Of a stretch of 64,000 bases of DNA, positions 55,183 to 63,241 are shown one piece after another. A program made the position numbers and the translations under genes. Source of the DNA: Jeotgalibaca dankookensis. GTDB taxonomy: Bacteria > Bacillota > Bacilli > Lactobacillales > Aerococcaceae. Each line of letters starts with the position of its first letter. Position 1 is the first letter of the stretch. Below the pieces are notes generated by a model. It did not search any database. It was not told the origin of the DNA and saw nothing but the letters and a program-made list of their open reading frames with translations. The DNA is taken from assembly GCF_002005405.1 (NCBI RefSeq), contig NZ_CP019728.1, positions 558,001 to 622,000 on the forward strand. The letters are read 5' to 3'.

Positions 55183-57213
55183 GTGAACAAGAAAAATCAC
55201 GAATTTAAAAAAAATAAATCTCATATTCCCTTTCGATTGAATCTCTTATTTTTTATTGTATTTGTTCTCTTCTCAACCATTATTATTAGGTTAGGATATT
55301 TACAAATTATTAGAGGCGAGGAATTCGAAGCAATTGTTAGAAGAACAGAGACAACGCTAATTACGCAAACAGTTCCGCGGGGATTAATTTATGATCGAAA
55401 TGGGAATGTGCTCGTCGGGAATGAAGCGCAACATGCAATTACCTATACCAGGGGAACCAACGACAGTGCTGCCTCGATGGCAGAGACAGCTTTGCAATTA
55501 TCCGATATGATAGAGATTGATGACAGTGGATTGAGTGAAAGAGATAAAAAAGATTTTTGGGCTGCTTCTAATCGTGAGACTTTACTTGATCGATTAACTG
55601 AAGATGAAAAACTACTTTCCGGAAGCGAAGTTTATGAAGTGGAGCTAGCGAAAATAACTGAACAAGACATTGCCTTTTCAGAAAAGCAAATACAAGCGGC
55701 AGCCATTTTTAAAAAAATGAATGGTGCCACTGCATTAACCAATATAAATATAAAGAATGAAAATGTAACTGAAAAGGAATTAGCAACCGTAAGTGAAAAC
55801 CTGGCACAATTGAAAGGTATCAATGTTTCAAAAGACTGGACACGTGTCTATCCAAACGGTTCCTTGTTAGCAACCATTTTTGGTGGCGTCACTTCAGAGA
55901 AAACAGGTATCCCAACCAATATGCTCGAAACTTACTTAGCGATGGGGTATGCACGTAATGATCGAGTAGGAGATGCTTATTTAGAGCAGGAATACGAAAC
56001 GGTATTACGTGGGACTAAAGCGAGAATTGACACGGTTACCAATCAAGATGGAGAAGTTGTGACCACAACAGAAACTTATAAAGGTAAACCAGGTGATAAT
56101 TTAGTCTTAACAGTTGATATCGAGTTTCAAAAACAAATTGAAACGATTGCGACAAATTTCTTAGAAAGTCGGATTGATCCTTGGAATGACCGAGTTTACA
56201 TTGTAGCAATGGATCCCAATAATGGTGATATTATTGGGATGACGGGAAAGAAAATTAATGTAAATACAGGTGAAATTACTGATAGTGTTCATGGTGTTTT
56301 AAATGAGAACTTTATTGTTGGATCGAGCATCAAAGGAGCAACCGTTTTAGCAGGCTATATGTCAGGTGTGATTGACTTTGATAATAACGTTATGGTGGAT
56401 GAACCAATCACATTTGAAGGTACAGAAAGAATCTCTTCTTTGTTTAACCGAAATGGCAGTGTCTCTTTAAACGACATTGGTGCTTTGGAAAAATCATCAA
56501 ACATTTATATGATTAAAATTGCTTTAATGATTGGTGGCCAATATAATTTTGAAAATAATACCAAGATTGGTATTGACATGGACGATACACTTGCCCAGTT
56601 GAGAAGCTACTATTCACAATTTGGTCTTGGTGTTAAAACCGGTATTGATTTACCTTCCGAGTCTTCTGGAATATTAGGAATTCCCGATAATCCAGGGCTG
56701 GTTCTTGCCCAGTCTTACGGACAATTTGATAACTATACCCCCTTACAATTAGCTCAGTACGCTGCAACCATTGCTAATGGTGGAACTCGTTATGCGCCAC
56801 GTTTAGTTAAAGAAATTAGAAGTTCAGATGAATTAGGTGGCTTGGGTCCTATTGAACTAGTGAAAGAACCTATTATTATGAATCAGGTTAATGTAAGTGC
56901 TGAAGCAATGGAACGTGTCCATGCTGGTTTTTGGGCAGTAACCCATGATCCAGGAACAGGTTCTTACAGAAATTTTGCTAACTATCCAGTAGGAGTAGCA
57001 GGCAAGACAGGTTCAGGGGAGTCTTTCTACCAGGGAGACGTTGATGAGATTTTGAATAGTCAAACGACTAATTCAACCTATGTTGCTTTTGCACCAGCGG
57101 ATAAACCAGAAATTTCTGTTGCGGTAGTTGTCCCGTACATCCAATCAGATACTATTATACCGGCTGGAGATCTTGCTCGCGCAACTTTAGATGCTTATTT
57201 TGGATATAATTAA
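55183..57213 (+). CDS. Class B penicillin-binding protein (PBP2B/PbpA-like transpeptidase)
   Basis: 676-residue monofunctional DD-transpeptidase crosslinking peptidoglycan. A short basic tail, one signal-anchor helix (about 22-42), a dimerisation domain starting VPRGLIYDRNGNVLVGNEAQ, and the penicillin-binding domain with SxxK as SSIK, SxN as SSN (EKSSNIYM) and KTG (VAGKTGSGES). PRGLIYDRNG and the overall length match the elongation-type PBP2B/PbpA group. No PASTA domains, so it is not PBP2x. No rodA or mreCD gene adjacent. GTG start after AGAGGTG. Confidence 0.94.
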   Translation: MNKKNHEFKKNKSHIPFRLNLLFFIVFVLFSTIIIRLGYLQIIRGEEFEAIVRRTETTLITQTVPRGLIYDRNGNVLVGNEAQHAITYTRGTNDSAASMAETALQLSDMIEIDDSGLSERDKKDFWAASNRETLLDRLTEDEKLLSGSEVYEVELAKITEQDIAFSEKQIQAAAIFKKMNGATALTNINIKNENVTEKELATVSENLAQLKGINVSKDWTRVYPNGSLLATIFGGVTSEKTGIPTNMLETYLAMGYARNDRVGDAYLEQEYETVLRGTKARIDTVTNQDGEVVTTTETYKGKPGDNLVLTVDIEFQKQIETIATNFLESRIDPWNDRVYIVAMDPNNGDIIGMTGKKINVNTGEITDSVHGVLNENFIVGSSIKGATVLAGYMSGVIDFDNNVMVDEPITFEGTERISSLFNRNGSVSLNDIGALEKSSNIYMIKIALMIGGQYNFENNTKIGIDMDDTLAQLRSYYSQFGLGVKTGIDLPSESSGILGIPDNPGLVLAQSYGQFDNYTPLQLAQYAATIANGGTRYAPRLVKEIRSSDELGGLGPIELVKEPIIMNQVNVSAEAMERVHAGFWAVTHDPGTGSYRNFANYPVGVAGKTGSGESFYQGDVDEILNSQTTNSTYVAFAPADKPEISVAVVVPYIQSDTIIPAGDLARATLDAYFGYN

Positions 57214-57255
57214 ACAAGCAGGCTTACCCAATATAAAGGGCAAGCCTGCTTGTTT
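57212..57255. terminator. Bidirectional terminator between the PBP gene and the MltG-LysM-like gene
   Basis: 18-bp arms AAACAAGCAGGCTTACCC and GGGCAAGCCTGCTTGTTT (one mismatch) with an 8-nt loop; the left arm overlaps the PBP stop codon. Confidence 0.93.
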
Positions 57256-57262
57256 CATTATT

Positions 57263-57727
57263 TTACTCTTGTGTAATGAAGGTAGTAAAAATTTCTTGAT
57301 AGGTCATGTCCTTGGTTAATTCATAAGTTCCAAAAGGAATACGACTTGCCAAGTTCTCTTTCTCTAGATAGGCTTGAGCCGCGTCAATATCATCGATAAG
57401 GTCTGCCTTATGGAGATTTTCAATGATAACTAAAGATGGTTCACCTTCTTTTATAGTAAATAAAATAGGTTTATCCGTCTTAGAATCAGTATCAGAACTG
57501 ACCGATTCTTCTTTTGAACTTTCTTCAGGTCGCGATAGTGAAGATGCTGAAGACGATGCAACACTCTCACTCGTAGACTCTATAGATAATTCGGTAGTTG
57601 TTTCATTTTCGGTAATGCTCAAATTTGTTATATTAAAACCACTACTTTGTAATAGTTGGAAGGCCATTAGAAAGATGGCAGATAAAAAGAATCCCAAGGC
57701 CAGAAAACGTAATTTTTCTTTTTTCAT
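57263..57727 (-). CDS. Small anchored protein with MltG-type LysM-like domain
   Basis: 154 residues: one N-terminal helix (LRFLALGFFLSAIFLMAF), a low-complexity Ser/Glu/Thr linker (about 35-85) and a C-terminal module. That module (IKEGEPSLVIIENLHKADLIDD ... SRIPFGTYELTKDMTYQEIFTTF) follows the pattern of the LysM-like subdomain of MltG/YceG transglycosylases. The catalytic YceG domain is entirely absent, so it would bind rather than cut. Function is inferred only. Separated by 2 nt from the next upstream gene; the pair forms an operon. Confidence 0.82.
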   Translation of the reverse strand: MKKEKLRFLALGFFLSAIFLMAFQLLQSSGFNITNLSITENETTTELSIESTSESVASSSASSLSRPEESSKEESVSSDTDSKTDKPILFTIKEGEPSLVIIENLHKADLIDDIDAAQAYLEKENLASRIPFGTYELTKDMTYQEIFTTFITQE

Positions 57728-57729
57728 GT

Positions 57730-58098
57730 CTAATCCTTTCTATCGCTATCGTCCATTGAATCTTGATGATTATCAATGACTAACTCAACGGTTGTTTCAG
57801 GTAATGTTAATTGGTCCGCAATCTCATCAAAAGTTTTGCCATTTTCATAGAGTTTTAAAACTTGTTTTTTGGTAATATCATTAACTTTTTTTACAGTAAT
57901 TTCTTCATTCGGAGTACCAAGGTTTTTCTCGAGTTGAGTAATGCGTGTTTTTAGTGCCTGAATTTCTTCTGTCATTTGCAAGGTGTATTCAGCGACTTCA
58001 GCTAGAACACCATCATCATTATTATTAACAAAGAATGAAATAACTAAAAGAATAGATGATATCACTAATAAAAGTATAATAATTGGCCATAATTCCAT
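57730..58098 (-). CDS. Membrane-anchored coiled-coil/HTH protein, unknown function
   Basis: 122 residues: N-terminal helix (IIILLLVISSILLVISFFV), a coiled coil (about 33-62, ALKTRITQLEKNL), and a C-terminal sigma-4/resolvase-like helix-turn-helix (KKQVLKLYENGKTFDEIADQLTLPETTVELVID). The plan recalls SwrB/DUF6115 proteins, but I cannot assign the family with certainty. First gene of a two-gene operon with the LysM-like protein. Confidence 0.8.
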   Translation of the reverse strand: MELWPIIILLLVISSILLVISFFVNNNDDGVLAEVAEYTLQMTEEIQALKTRITQLEKNLGTPNEEITVKKVNDITKKQVLKLYENGKTFDEIADQLTLPETTVELVIDNHQDSMDDSDRKD

Positions 58099-58250
58099 AT
58101 TTTCACCCCAATTCTTTAATGTTCATTCATCATTAACATTTTAATATGCCACATTACTTTGTGCAACCTCAACTTTTTCTTTTTATTATCTTGAATAAAG
58201 TGTATAATAAAATCAGTTGTTATTTAAGGCTGGCTTTTCAGCAAATAAAA

Positions 58251-58259
58251 TGATACAAT
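58251..58259 (+). promoter_or_regulatory. rpmG promoter, extended -10
   Basis: TGATACAAT (TACAAT at 58254-58259), 56 nt before rpmG; TGGCTT (58231-58236) may be a weak -35. Another TATAAT occurs upstream at 58203-58208. Confidence 0.55.
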
Positions 58260-58270
58260 TCAGAATGCAA

Positions 58271-58295
58271 GAAGATGAGAGTCTTCAATTTTTTT
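58271..58295 (+). terminator. Terminator-like hairpin in the rpmG leader
   Basis: GAAGAT/GTCTTC stem with GAGA tetraloop followed by AA and seven T residues, located between the promoter and the rpmG ribosome site. Could act as an attenuator. Confidence 0.55.
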
Positions 58296-58314
58296 ATGTT
58301 TGGAGGTATAAACA

Positions 58315-58464
58315 ATGAGAGTACACATTACATTAGAATGTACAGAATGTAAAGAACGTAATTATCTTTCTACTAAAAACAAACGTAACAATCCAGATCG
58401 TTTGGAAGTTAAAAAATACTGCCCACGTGAAAGAAAAGTTACCCTTCATCGTGAAGTTAAATAA
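58315..58464 (+). CDS. rpmG: 50S ribosomal protein L33
   Basis: 49-residue L33. [19 protein letters not shown] gives the first CxxC pair; the second (normally CPxC) is reduced to KYCPRERK with a single Cys, so only three Cys remain and zinc binding is doubtful. [17 protein letters not shown] is diagnostic. TTGGAGG ahead of ATG. Followed directly by its own terminator. Confidence 0.95.
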   Translation: MRVHITLECTECKERNYLSTKNKRNNPDRLEVKKYCPRERKVTLHREVK

Positions 58465-58490
58465 CAACAGGGCCTCCTGTTGTTTTTTTT
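58463..58490 (+). terminator. Intrinsic terminator after rpmG
   Basis: AACAACAGG/CCTGTTGTT stem with a GCCT loop and a T8 tail; the left arm includes the stop codon. Confidence 0.93.
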
Positions 58491-58516
58491 ATTAAAATAA
58501 AGAAAGGGGTTTCTTA

Positions 58517-59065
58517 ATGCTGAAAAAAGATATTCGTCTTCAAGTATTAAAAGAGCTAAGAGAAATTCCACATGCCATTAGAAAAGAATATAATATAGAT
58601 ATACAAAATCAACTTTTTGCAAGCCAAGAGTGGAAACAAGCAAAACATATTGGTATTACCTTATCACGCTATCCTGAGGTGGACACGGAAGCCATTATCA
58701 AACAGGCGTGGGAAGAGGGTAAATCAGTTTCTATCCCTTACAGCACAACCGATAGAAAATTGTATTTCTACTTATACAAGCCTGATACGAAATTAGAATT
58801 GAGTAAGTTTGGTTTGTTAGAACCCACTGTTAAAACACATCCACAGCCCAAAGAAGCAATTGATTTATTAATTGTTCCTGGTGTTGTTTTTAATCAATCA
58901 GGATACCGGATTGGTTTTGGTGGCGGCTACTATGATCGTTATTTAAAAGATTACAACGGTAAAACAATTTCTTTAGCATATCCACTGCAAATTAAAAATG
59001 AAGTAGACAGGTTAATTGAAGGTCATGATGTGCCTATTGGAAAAATATTTCTTGCTGCTAAATAA
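58517..59065 (+). CDS. 5-formyltetrahydrofolate cyclo-ligase
   Basis: Converts 5-formyl-THF to 5,10-methenyl-THF with ATP. 182 residues; the signature GFGGGYYDRYL lies at about residues 133-143 and PGVVFNQSGYRIG just before it. AAAGGGG before ATG. Heads an operon with the rhomboid protease and glucokinase, the yqgN-yqgP-(yqgQ)-glcK arrangement of Bacillus; the small yqgQ gene is missing here. Confidence 0.94.
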   Translation: MLKKDIRLQVLKELREIPHAIRKEYNIDIQNQLFASQEWKQAKHIGITLSRYPEVDTEAIIKQAWEEGKSVSIPYSTTDRKLYFYLYKPDTKLELSKFGLLEPTVKTHPQPKEAIDLLIVPGVVFNQSGYRIGFGGGYYDRYLKDYNGKTISLAYPLQIKNEVDRLIEGHDVPIGKIFLAAK

Positions 59066-59101
59066 TGCGATTAAGGATGCAACAAGAAGGAGGCTTAAGA
59101 A

Positions 59102-59779
59102 GTGAAAAATTTAAATATTAACAAAAGTTTTCTTAAACAGAAACCAGTTATGACCTATTTATTCCTAGCCTTACAACTTTTCGTTTATGTTTTATTATCC
59201 TTGAACGGAGGGAGTACGAATACTTATACTCTCATTGCATTTGGAGCAAAATTTTCACCTGCAATTATCGCCGGTGAATGGTGGCGATTGGTCACACCCA
59301 TTTTTATTCATATTGGATTTACACATATTCTTTTAAATAGTATTACCCTTTATTATTTAGGAAGTCAGATGGAATGGATTTTGGGTAGTTGGCGATTTGC
59401 TATTGTTTACTTATTAGGTGGTATTATGGGAAATACTATGAGCTTTGCTTTTTCTCCTTCAGTTTCTGCAGGAGCCAGTACTTCTCTGTTTGGACTTTTT
59501 GCCGCAGCAATTGTTTTGGGTAGGTTTTATCCCACTAACTACACAATTAGAAGTACAGCACAAGGGTTTGCTATCTTGATTGCTTTGAACTTTGTAAGTG
59601 GCATAATCTCTCCTGGAATTGATAATTGGGGTCATTTAGGTGGTGTATTAGGTGGAGGATTGGCTGCTATCCTTCTAGGCGTGCCAAGATTACGTGCGAT
59701 TAATTTAAAAACTCGTACCATTGCAAGTCTCGCCTATATTATCTTATTTAGTTTGTTTGTCGTAATCGGAACTTTTTAG
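59102..59779 (+). CDS. Rhomboid-family intramembrane serine protease (GluP-like)
   Basis: 225 residues, six membrane segments. Family motifs: WWRLVTPIFIHIGFTHILLNSITLYYLG, catalytic Ser in GASTSLFGLF and catalytic His in WGHLGGVLGG, so likely active. It lacks the N-terminal and TPR domains of Bacillus GluP, as usual in lactic acid bacteria. GTG start after AGGAGGC. Confidence 0.95.
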   Translation: MKNLNINKSFLKQKPVMTYLFLALQLFVYVLLSLNGGSTNTYTLIAFGAKFSPAIIAGEWWRLVTPIFIHIGFTHILLNSITLYYLGSQMEWILGSWRFAIVYLLGGIMGNTMSFAFSPSVSAGASTSLFGLFAAAIVLGRFYPTNYTIRSTAQGFAILIALNFVSGIISPGIDNWGHLGGVLGGGLAAILLGVPRLRAINLKTRTIASLAYIILFSLFVVIGTF

Positions 59780-59810
59780 TTAGTTCATTTTAATTGAGGA
59801 GGGTTTCAAA

Positions 59811-60773
59811 ATGTCAAAGAAAATCTTAGGAATTGATTTAGGTGGCACATCTATTAAATTTGCTATTCTAACAGAAGCAGGAGATATTCAACAAAAATGG
59901 AGTATTGAAACGAATATACTGGATGATGGGCAATTTATTGTTCCCGACATTATCGAATCAATTCAACATCATTTTTCCTTATATCAAATGACGGCAGAAG
60001 ATTTTTTGGGAATTGGTATGGGGTCACCGGGAGCAGTTAATCGTGAAAAAGGGACAGTATATGGTGCCTATAATCTCAATTGGAGAGAATTAGTAGAAGT
60101 AAAAAAGCCGATTGAAGAAGCGATTGGTCTACCTTTTTACATCGATAATGATGCGAACGTAGCAGCACTGGGAGAAAAGTGGAAAGGTGCCGGCGCAGAT
60201 GATGAAAATGTTGTTTTTGTAACCCTAGGAACAGGTGTAGGGGGTGGCGTTATTGCAAATGGAGAGCTCGTTCATGGTGTGGCAGAATCTGGTGGCGAGA
60301 TTGGACATGTGACTGTTGATCCCAATGGTTTTGACTGTACATGCGGTAAAAAAGGCTGTCTGGAGACAGTTGCAAGTGCGTCTGGGGTTCTCAACTTGAC
60401 GCGCAAGTTCTCAGAAGTATACGCAGGTGATTCGGTTCTAAAAAAGATGGTCGATGACGGAGAACAAATAACTTCTAAACAAGTCTTTGAACTTGCAAAA
60501 GAAAATGATGACTTAGCTGTTAAAGTTGTTGAGGAGTTTTCTTTCTTTCTCGGACTTGCTTGTAGTCACTTAGGAAATATTTTAAATCCACAATTTATAG
60601 TTATTGGTGGTGGTGTATCTGCAGCGGGAGAATTTCTTCTTGAAAAAGTTCGTAAAAATTTTGAACGATTTACTTTTCCTAATGTTCAAGAATCAACTAA
60701 AATCAAAGTTGCCAAACTTGGGAATGATGCCGGTGTAATAGGAGCAAGTTACCTTGTAAAAATGGGCAAGTAA
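59811..60773 (+). CDS. glcK: Glucokinase (ROK family)
   Basis: Phosphorylates glucose to glucose-6-phosphate. 320 residues: ATP-binding LGIDLGGTSIKFAI, YIDNDANVAALGE with the catalytic Asp, TLGTGVGGGVI, the ExGH motif SGGEIGHVTVD and the zinc site CTCGKKGCLE. Supplies glucose taken up without the PTS to glycolysis or to zwf. GAGGAGGG before ATG; third gene of the operon, 31 nt after the rhomboid gene. Confidence 0.95.
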   Translation: MSKKILGIDLGGTSIKFAILTEAGDIQQKWSIETNILDDGQFIVPDIIESIQHHFSLYQMTAEDFLGIGMGSPGAVNREKGTVYGAYNLNWRELVEVKKPIEEAIGLPFYIDNDANVAALGEKWKGAGADDENVVFVTLGTGVGGGVIANGELVHGVAESGGEIGHVTVDPNGFDCTCGKKGCLETVASASGVLNLTRKFSEVYAGDSVLKKMVDDGEQITSKQVFELAKENDDLAVKVVEEFSFFLGLACSHLGNILNPQFIVIGGGVSAAGEFLLEKVRKNFERFTFPNVQESTKIKVAKLGNDAGVIGASYLVKMGK

Positions 60774-60780
60774 GCTTTGT

Positions 60781-60808
60781 AGTTGGAACGACTGTTCCAA
60801 CTTTTTTC
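60781..60808 (+). terminator. Intrinsic terminator after glcK
   Basis: AGTTGGAAC/GTTCCAACT stem with GACT loop and a T-run. Confidence 0.93.
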
Positions 60809-60898
60809 TGTTCTTTAGTCAAAATATTAAAAAAGATAGAAAATAAACCAAAAGTTGTGTAGAATTAAGAAGTGATATTTATGGAAGGATGAGAAAAT

Positions 60899-61300
60899 GT
60901 GAATTTGAGTGGACTTAATATATTAACGATTGTTTTATGGGCAGGATTAATTATTTATGGCATTTACCGTCTATACCGCTTTTTTGAAGGAAGACGCGCT
61001 TCAAAAGCTTTAGAATCAGATGAATTTCGTCAAGATATGCGTAAAGTTCAAGTCATTGATATTCGAGAAGCCCCAGAATTTGAAGCAGGACATATTCTAG
61101 GTGCACGTAATATTGCCTATACACAATTTAAAGATCGTTACCGTGAAATACGTAAAGACCAGCCTGTTTACCTTTATGATCAACGTAACGTTTTAACAGG
61201 TCGTGCAGCGGCAAGATTAAAAAAAGCAGGTTATACAAATATCTACACCTTAAAGGGTGGCTACGACAAATGGAATGGAAAAATTAAAAAAGGCCGTTAA
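60899..61300 (+). CDS. Membrane-anchored rhodanese-like protein without active-site Cys
   Basis: 133 residues: one N-terminal helix (TIVLWAGLIIYGIYRLYRF) followed by a rhodanese domain (VQVIDIREAPEFEAGHILGARNIA ... TLKGGYDKW), similar to Bacillus YqhL in layout and in its place downstream of glcK. At the active-site loop the sequence is YLYDQRNVLTGRAA: Asp replaces the catalytic Cys, so sulfurtransferase activity is not expected and a binding or redox-sensing role is more likely. GTG start after AAGGATGAG. Confidence 0.88.
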   Translation: MNLSGLNILTIVLWAGLIIYGIYRLYRFFEGRRASKALESDEFRQDMRKVQVIDIREAPEFEAGHILGARNIAYTQFKDRYREIRKDQPVYLYDQRNVLTGRAAARLKKAGYTNIYTLKGGYDKWNGKIKKGR

Positions 61301-61346
61301 ATTTAACAGGAGGTTGGGACCAATGTCCCAACCTCCTGTTAAATTT
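61299..61346. terminator. Bidirectional terminator with a 22-bp perfect stem
   Basis: Arms 61299-61320 and 61325-61346 are perfectly complementary with a CAAT loop; core GGTTGGGAC/GTCCCAACC. Lies between the convergent rhodanese-like and DUF4044 genes. Confidence 0.95.
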
Positions 61347-61350
61347 TAAA

Positions 61351-61482
61351 TTATAAGTTAGTTAATAAAGAGGCGAATAAAGAAATAACAATACCGCCAA
61401 CCATCGCAAAGACCATAAGCCAAATAATAAATTTTGAAATTTTATTGAATTTTGAGGATGACGAACTTGATTTTTTATCCAA
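61351..61482 (-). CDS. DUF4044-like small membrane protein
   Basis: 43-residue protein below usual ORF cut-offs. Starts TTG with GGTGGG eight bases ahead, giving MDKKSSSSSSKFNKISKF, then one membrane helix (IIWLMVFAMVGGIVISLFASLL). The WLMVFAMVGGIV segment is the DUF4044 pattern common in Lactobacillales. Function unknown. It has its own promoter on the minus strand and a shared terminator. Confidence 0.82.
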   Translation of the reverse strand: MDKKSSSSSSKFNKISKFIIWLMVFAMVGGIVISLFASLLTNL

Positions 61483-61514
61483 ACGTATTCCCACCTTTTT
61501 TTATATCATTGTTA

Positions 61515-61543
61515 AGTTTACAAGAAAAAGAAGCGTTTGTAAA
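61515..61543 (-). promoter_or_regulatory. Promoter of the DUF4044 gene within an inverted repeat
   Basis: On the minus strand -35 TTTACA (61538-61543), 17-nt spacer, -10 TAAACT (61515-61520). The same positions form GTTTACAA (61516-61523) and TTGTAAAC (61537-61544), an 8-bp inverted repeat, which could be an operator. Confidence 0.5.
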
Positions 61544-61601
61544 CATTGTTCCCAATAAATAAGTTAAGTAGAAAAGATTACTTTTCATTTTCATGAATTT
61601 T

Positions 61602-61610
61602 TGATAGGAT
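61602..61610 (+). promoter_or_regulatory. gnd promoter, extended -10
   Basis: TGATAGGAT (TAGGAT at 61605-61610), 44 nt before the ATG; TTTTCA at 61582-61587 is a weak -35. Confidence 0.4.
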
Positions 61611-61654
61611 AACAATTAGATAAACATGTGTCTAGTATGAAGGGAGTCTTAAAT

Positions 61655-63088
61655 ATGACCAAGCAAGAAATTGGTGTTGTAGGAATGGCTGTTATGGGTA
61701 AGAACCTAGCATTAAACATTGAGAGCAGAGGATATTCTGTTTCAATCTACAACCGAACTGGATCGAAAACAGAAGAAGTAATGAAGGAAAACCCTGATAA
61801 AAAATTAGTTCCTACGTATACGATTGAAGAGTTTGTGGCGTCGCTAGAAACGCCTAGACGTATTTTATTGATGGTAAAAGCGGGTGCTCCAACTGATTTA
61901 ACAATCCAAGCTTTGCTACCCCATTTGGATAAAGGAGATGTTTTGATAGATGGAGGAAATACCTTCTATCAAGAAACCATTCGTCGCAACAAAGAACTTG
62001 AAAATTCAGGTATTAACTTTATCGGAACAGGGGTTTCAGGTGGAGAAGAAGGCGCGCTGAAAGGACCTTCCATAATGCCTGGTGGGCAAAAAGAAGCATA
62101 TGAATTAGTGGAACCGATTTTAAAAGAAATTGCTGCTAAAGCAGACGATGGAACACCATGTGTCATTTATATCGGAAGTGACGGAGCAGGTCACTATGTA
62201 AAAATGGTCCATAATGGTATTGAATATGGCGATATGCAACTCATTGCCGAGTCCTATGATTTAATGCGCCATTTTCTAAACATGAGTGTAGAAGAAATAG
62301 CAGCTGTTTTTAAAGAATGGAATGCAGGAGAACTAGACAGCTATCTTATTGATATAACGGCTGATATCTTAACAAAGTATGATCCAGAAACAGGTAAACC
62401 AATGGTTGACGTTATTCTTGACCGTGCTGGTAATAAAGGTACAGGCAAGTGGACTTCTCAAAGTGCACTTGATTTAGGAGTGCCATTACCATTAATTACA
62501 GAGTCTGTTTTTGCACGCTTCATTTCCGCACTAAAGGCAGAGCGAATCATGGCAAGTAAAATACTTCCTAAAGTTGAGGGAGAGTTCCCTACCGTCGATC
62601 GTGAACAGTTCTTAGAAAATATTCGTCAAGCATTATATTTTAGTAAGATTATGAGCTATGCCCAAGGATTTTCACAAATGCGTATAGCAAGCGAAGAAAA
62701 TAACTGGAATCTTGAATATGGTGAGATTGCTAAAATATGGCGCGCAGGTTGTATCATCCGTGCAGGTTTCTTGCAAAATATTACAGATGCTTATGCTAAA
62801 AAACCTGACTTAAGTAATTTATTGCTAGATGATTATTTTGTGGATATAACAAAAAAATATCACCAGTCAGTGCGTAAGGTTGTTGCAACAGCAGTAACAT
62901 CAGGAATTCCTGTTCCAACTTTTTCTTCTGCTATTGCTTACTTCGACTCTTATCGAGCTGAAACACTGCCAGCAAATATTATTCAAGCACAACGAGACTA
63001 CTTTGGTGCTCATACATATGAACGAACTGATAAACCAGGAAACTATCATTTTGAATGGGATACTGAAGTAGAAACACTTCAAGATTAA
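61655..63088 (+). CDS. gnd: 6-phosphogluconate dehydrogenase, decarboxylating
   Basis: Third enzyme of the oxidative pentose phosphate pathway; makes ribulose-5-phosphate, CO2 and NADPH. 477 residues: [16 protein letters not shown] dinucleotide fold, [21 protein letters not shown] substrate loop, catalytic Lys/Asn in [19 protein letters not shown], and [23 protein letters not shown]. Start ATG 61655 ([10 protein letters not shown]) follows AAGGGAGT; in-frame codons from GTG 61628 include that site. Product is the substrate of Rpe (3.1 kb). Confidence 0.97.
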   Translation: MTKQEIGVVGMAVMGKNLALNIESRGYSVSIYNRTGSKTEEVMKENPDKKLVPTYTIEEFVASLETPRRILLMVKAGAPTDLTIQALLPHLDKGDVLIDGGNTFYQETIRRNKELENSGINFIGTGVSGGEEGALKGPSIMPGGQKEAYELVEPILKEIAAKADDGTPCVIYIGSDGAGHYVKMVHNGIEYGDMQLIAESYDLMRHFLNMSVEEIAAVFKEWNAGELDSYLIDITADILTKYDPETGKPMVDVILDRAGNKGTGKWTSQSALDLGVPLPLITESVFARFISALKAERIMASKILPKVEGEFPTVDREQFLENIRQALYFSKIMSYAQGFSQMRIASEENNWNLEYGEIAKIWRAGCIIRAGFLQNITDAYAKKPDLSNLLLDDYFVDITKKYHQSVRKVVATAVTSGIPVPTFSSAIAYFDSYRAETLPANIIQAQRDYFGAHTYERTDKPGNYHFEWDTEVETLQD

Positions 63089-63099
63089 CAACAAGCATG

Positions 63100-63134
63100 A
63101 AGCAGGAGATGGCCAAGTCGTCTGCTGCTTTTTA
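63100..63134 (+). terminator. Intrinsic terminator after gnd
   Basis: AAGCAG and CTGCTT arms with AGA/TCT inside, followed by T residues. Confidence 0.8.
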
Positions 63135-63171
63135 TATTTTTACTATTGCAATACGCTTTTAGTAGGAAATG

Positions 63172-63180
63172 TGTTAAAAT
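63172..63180 (+). promoter_or_regulatory. Promoter of the response regulator gene, extended -10
   Basis: TGTTAAAAT (TAAAAT at 63175-63180) about 62 nt upstream of the ATG; no clear -35. Confidence 0.45.
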
Positions 63181-63241
63181 AAGAAAAGAATTTGATTATA
63201 AAAAGAATACATGACAATTAAAGTAATAAAAGGAGACGCCT

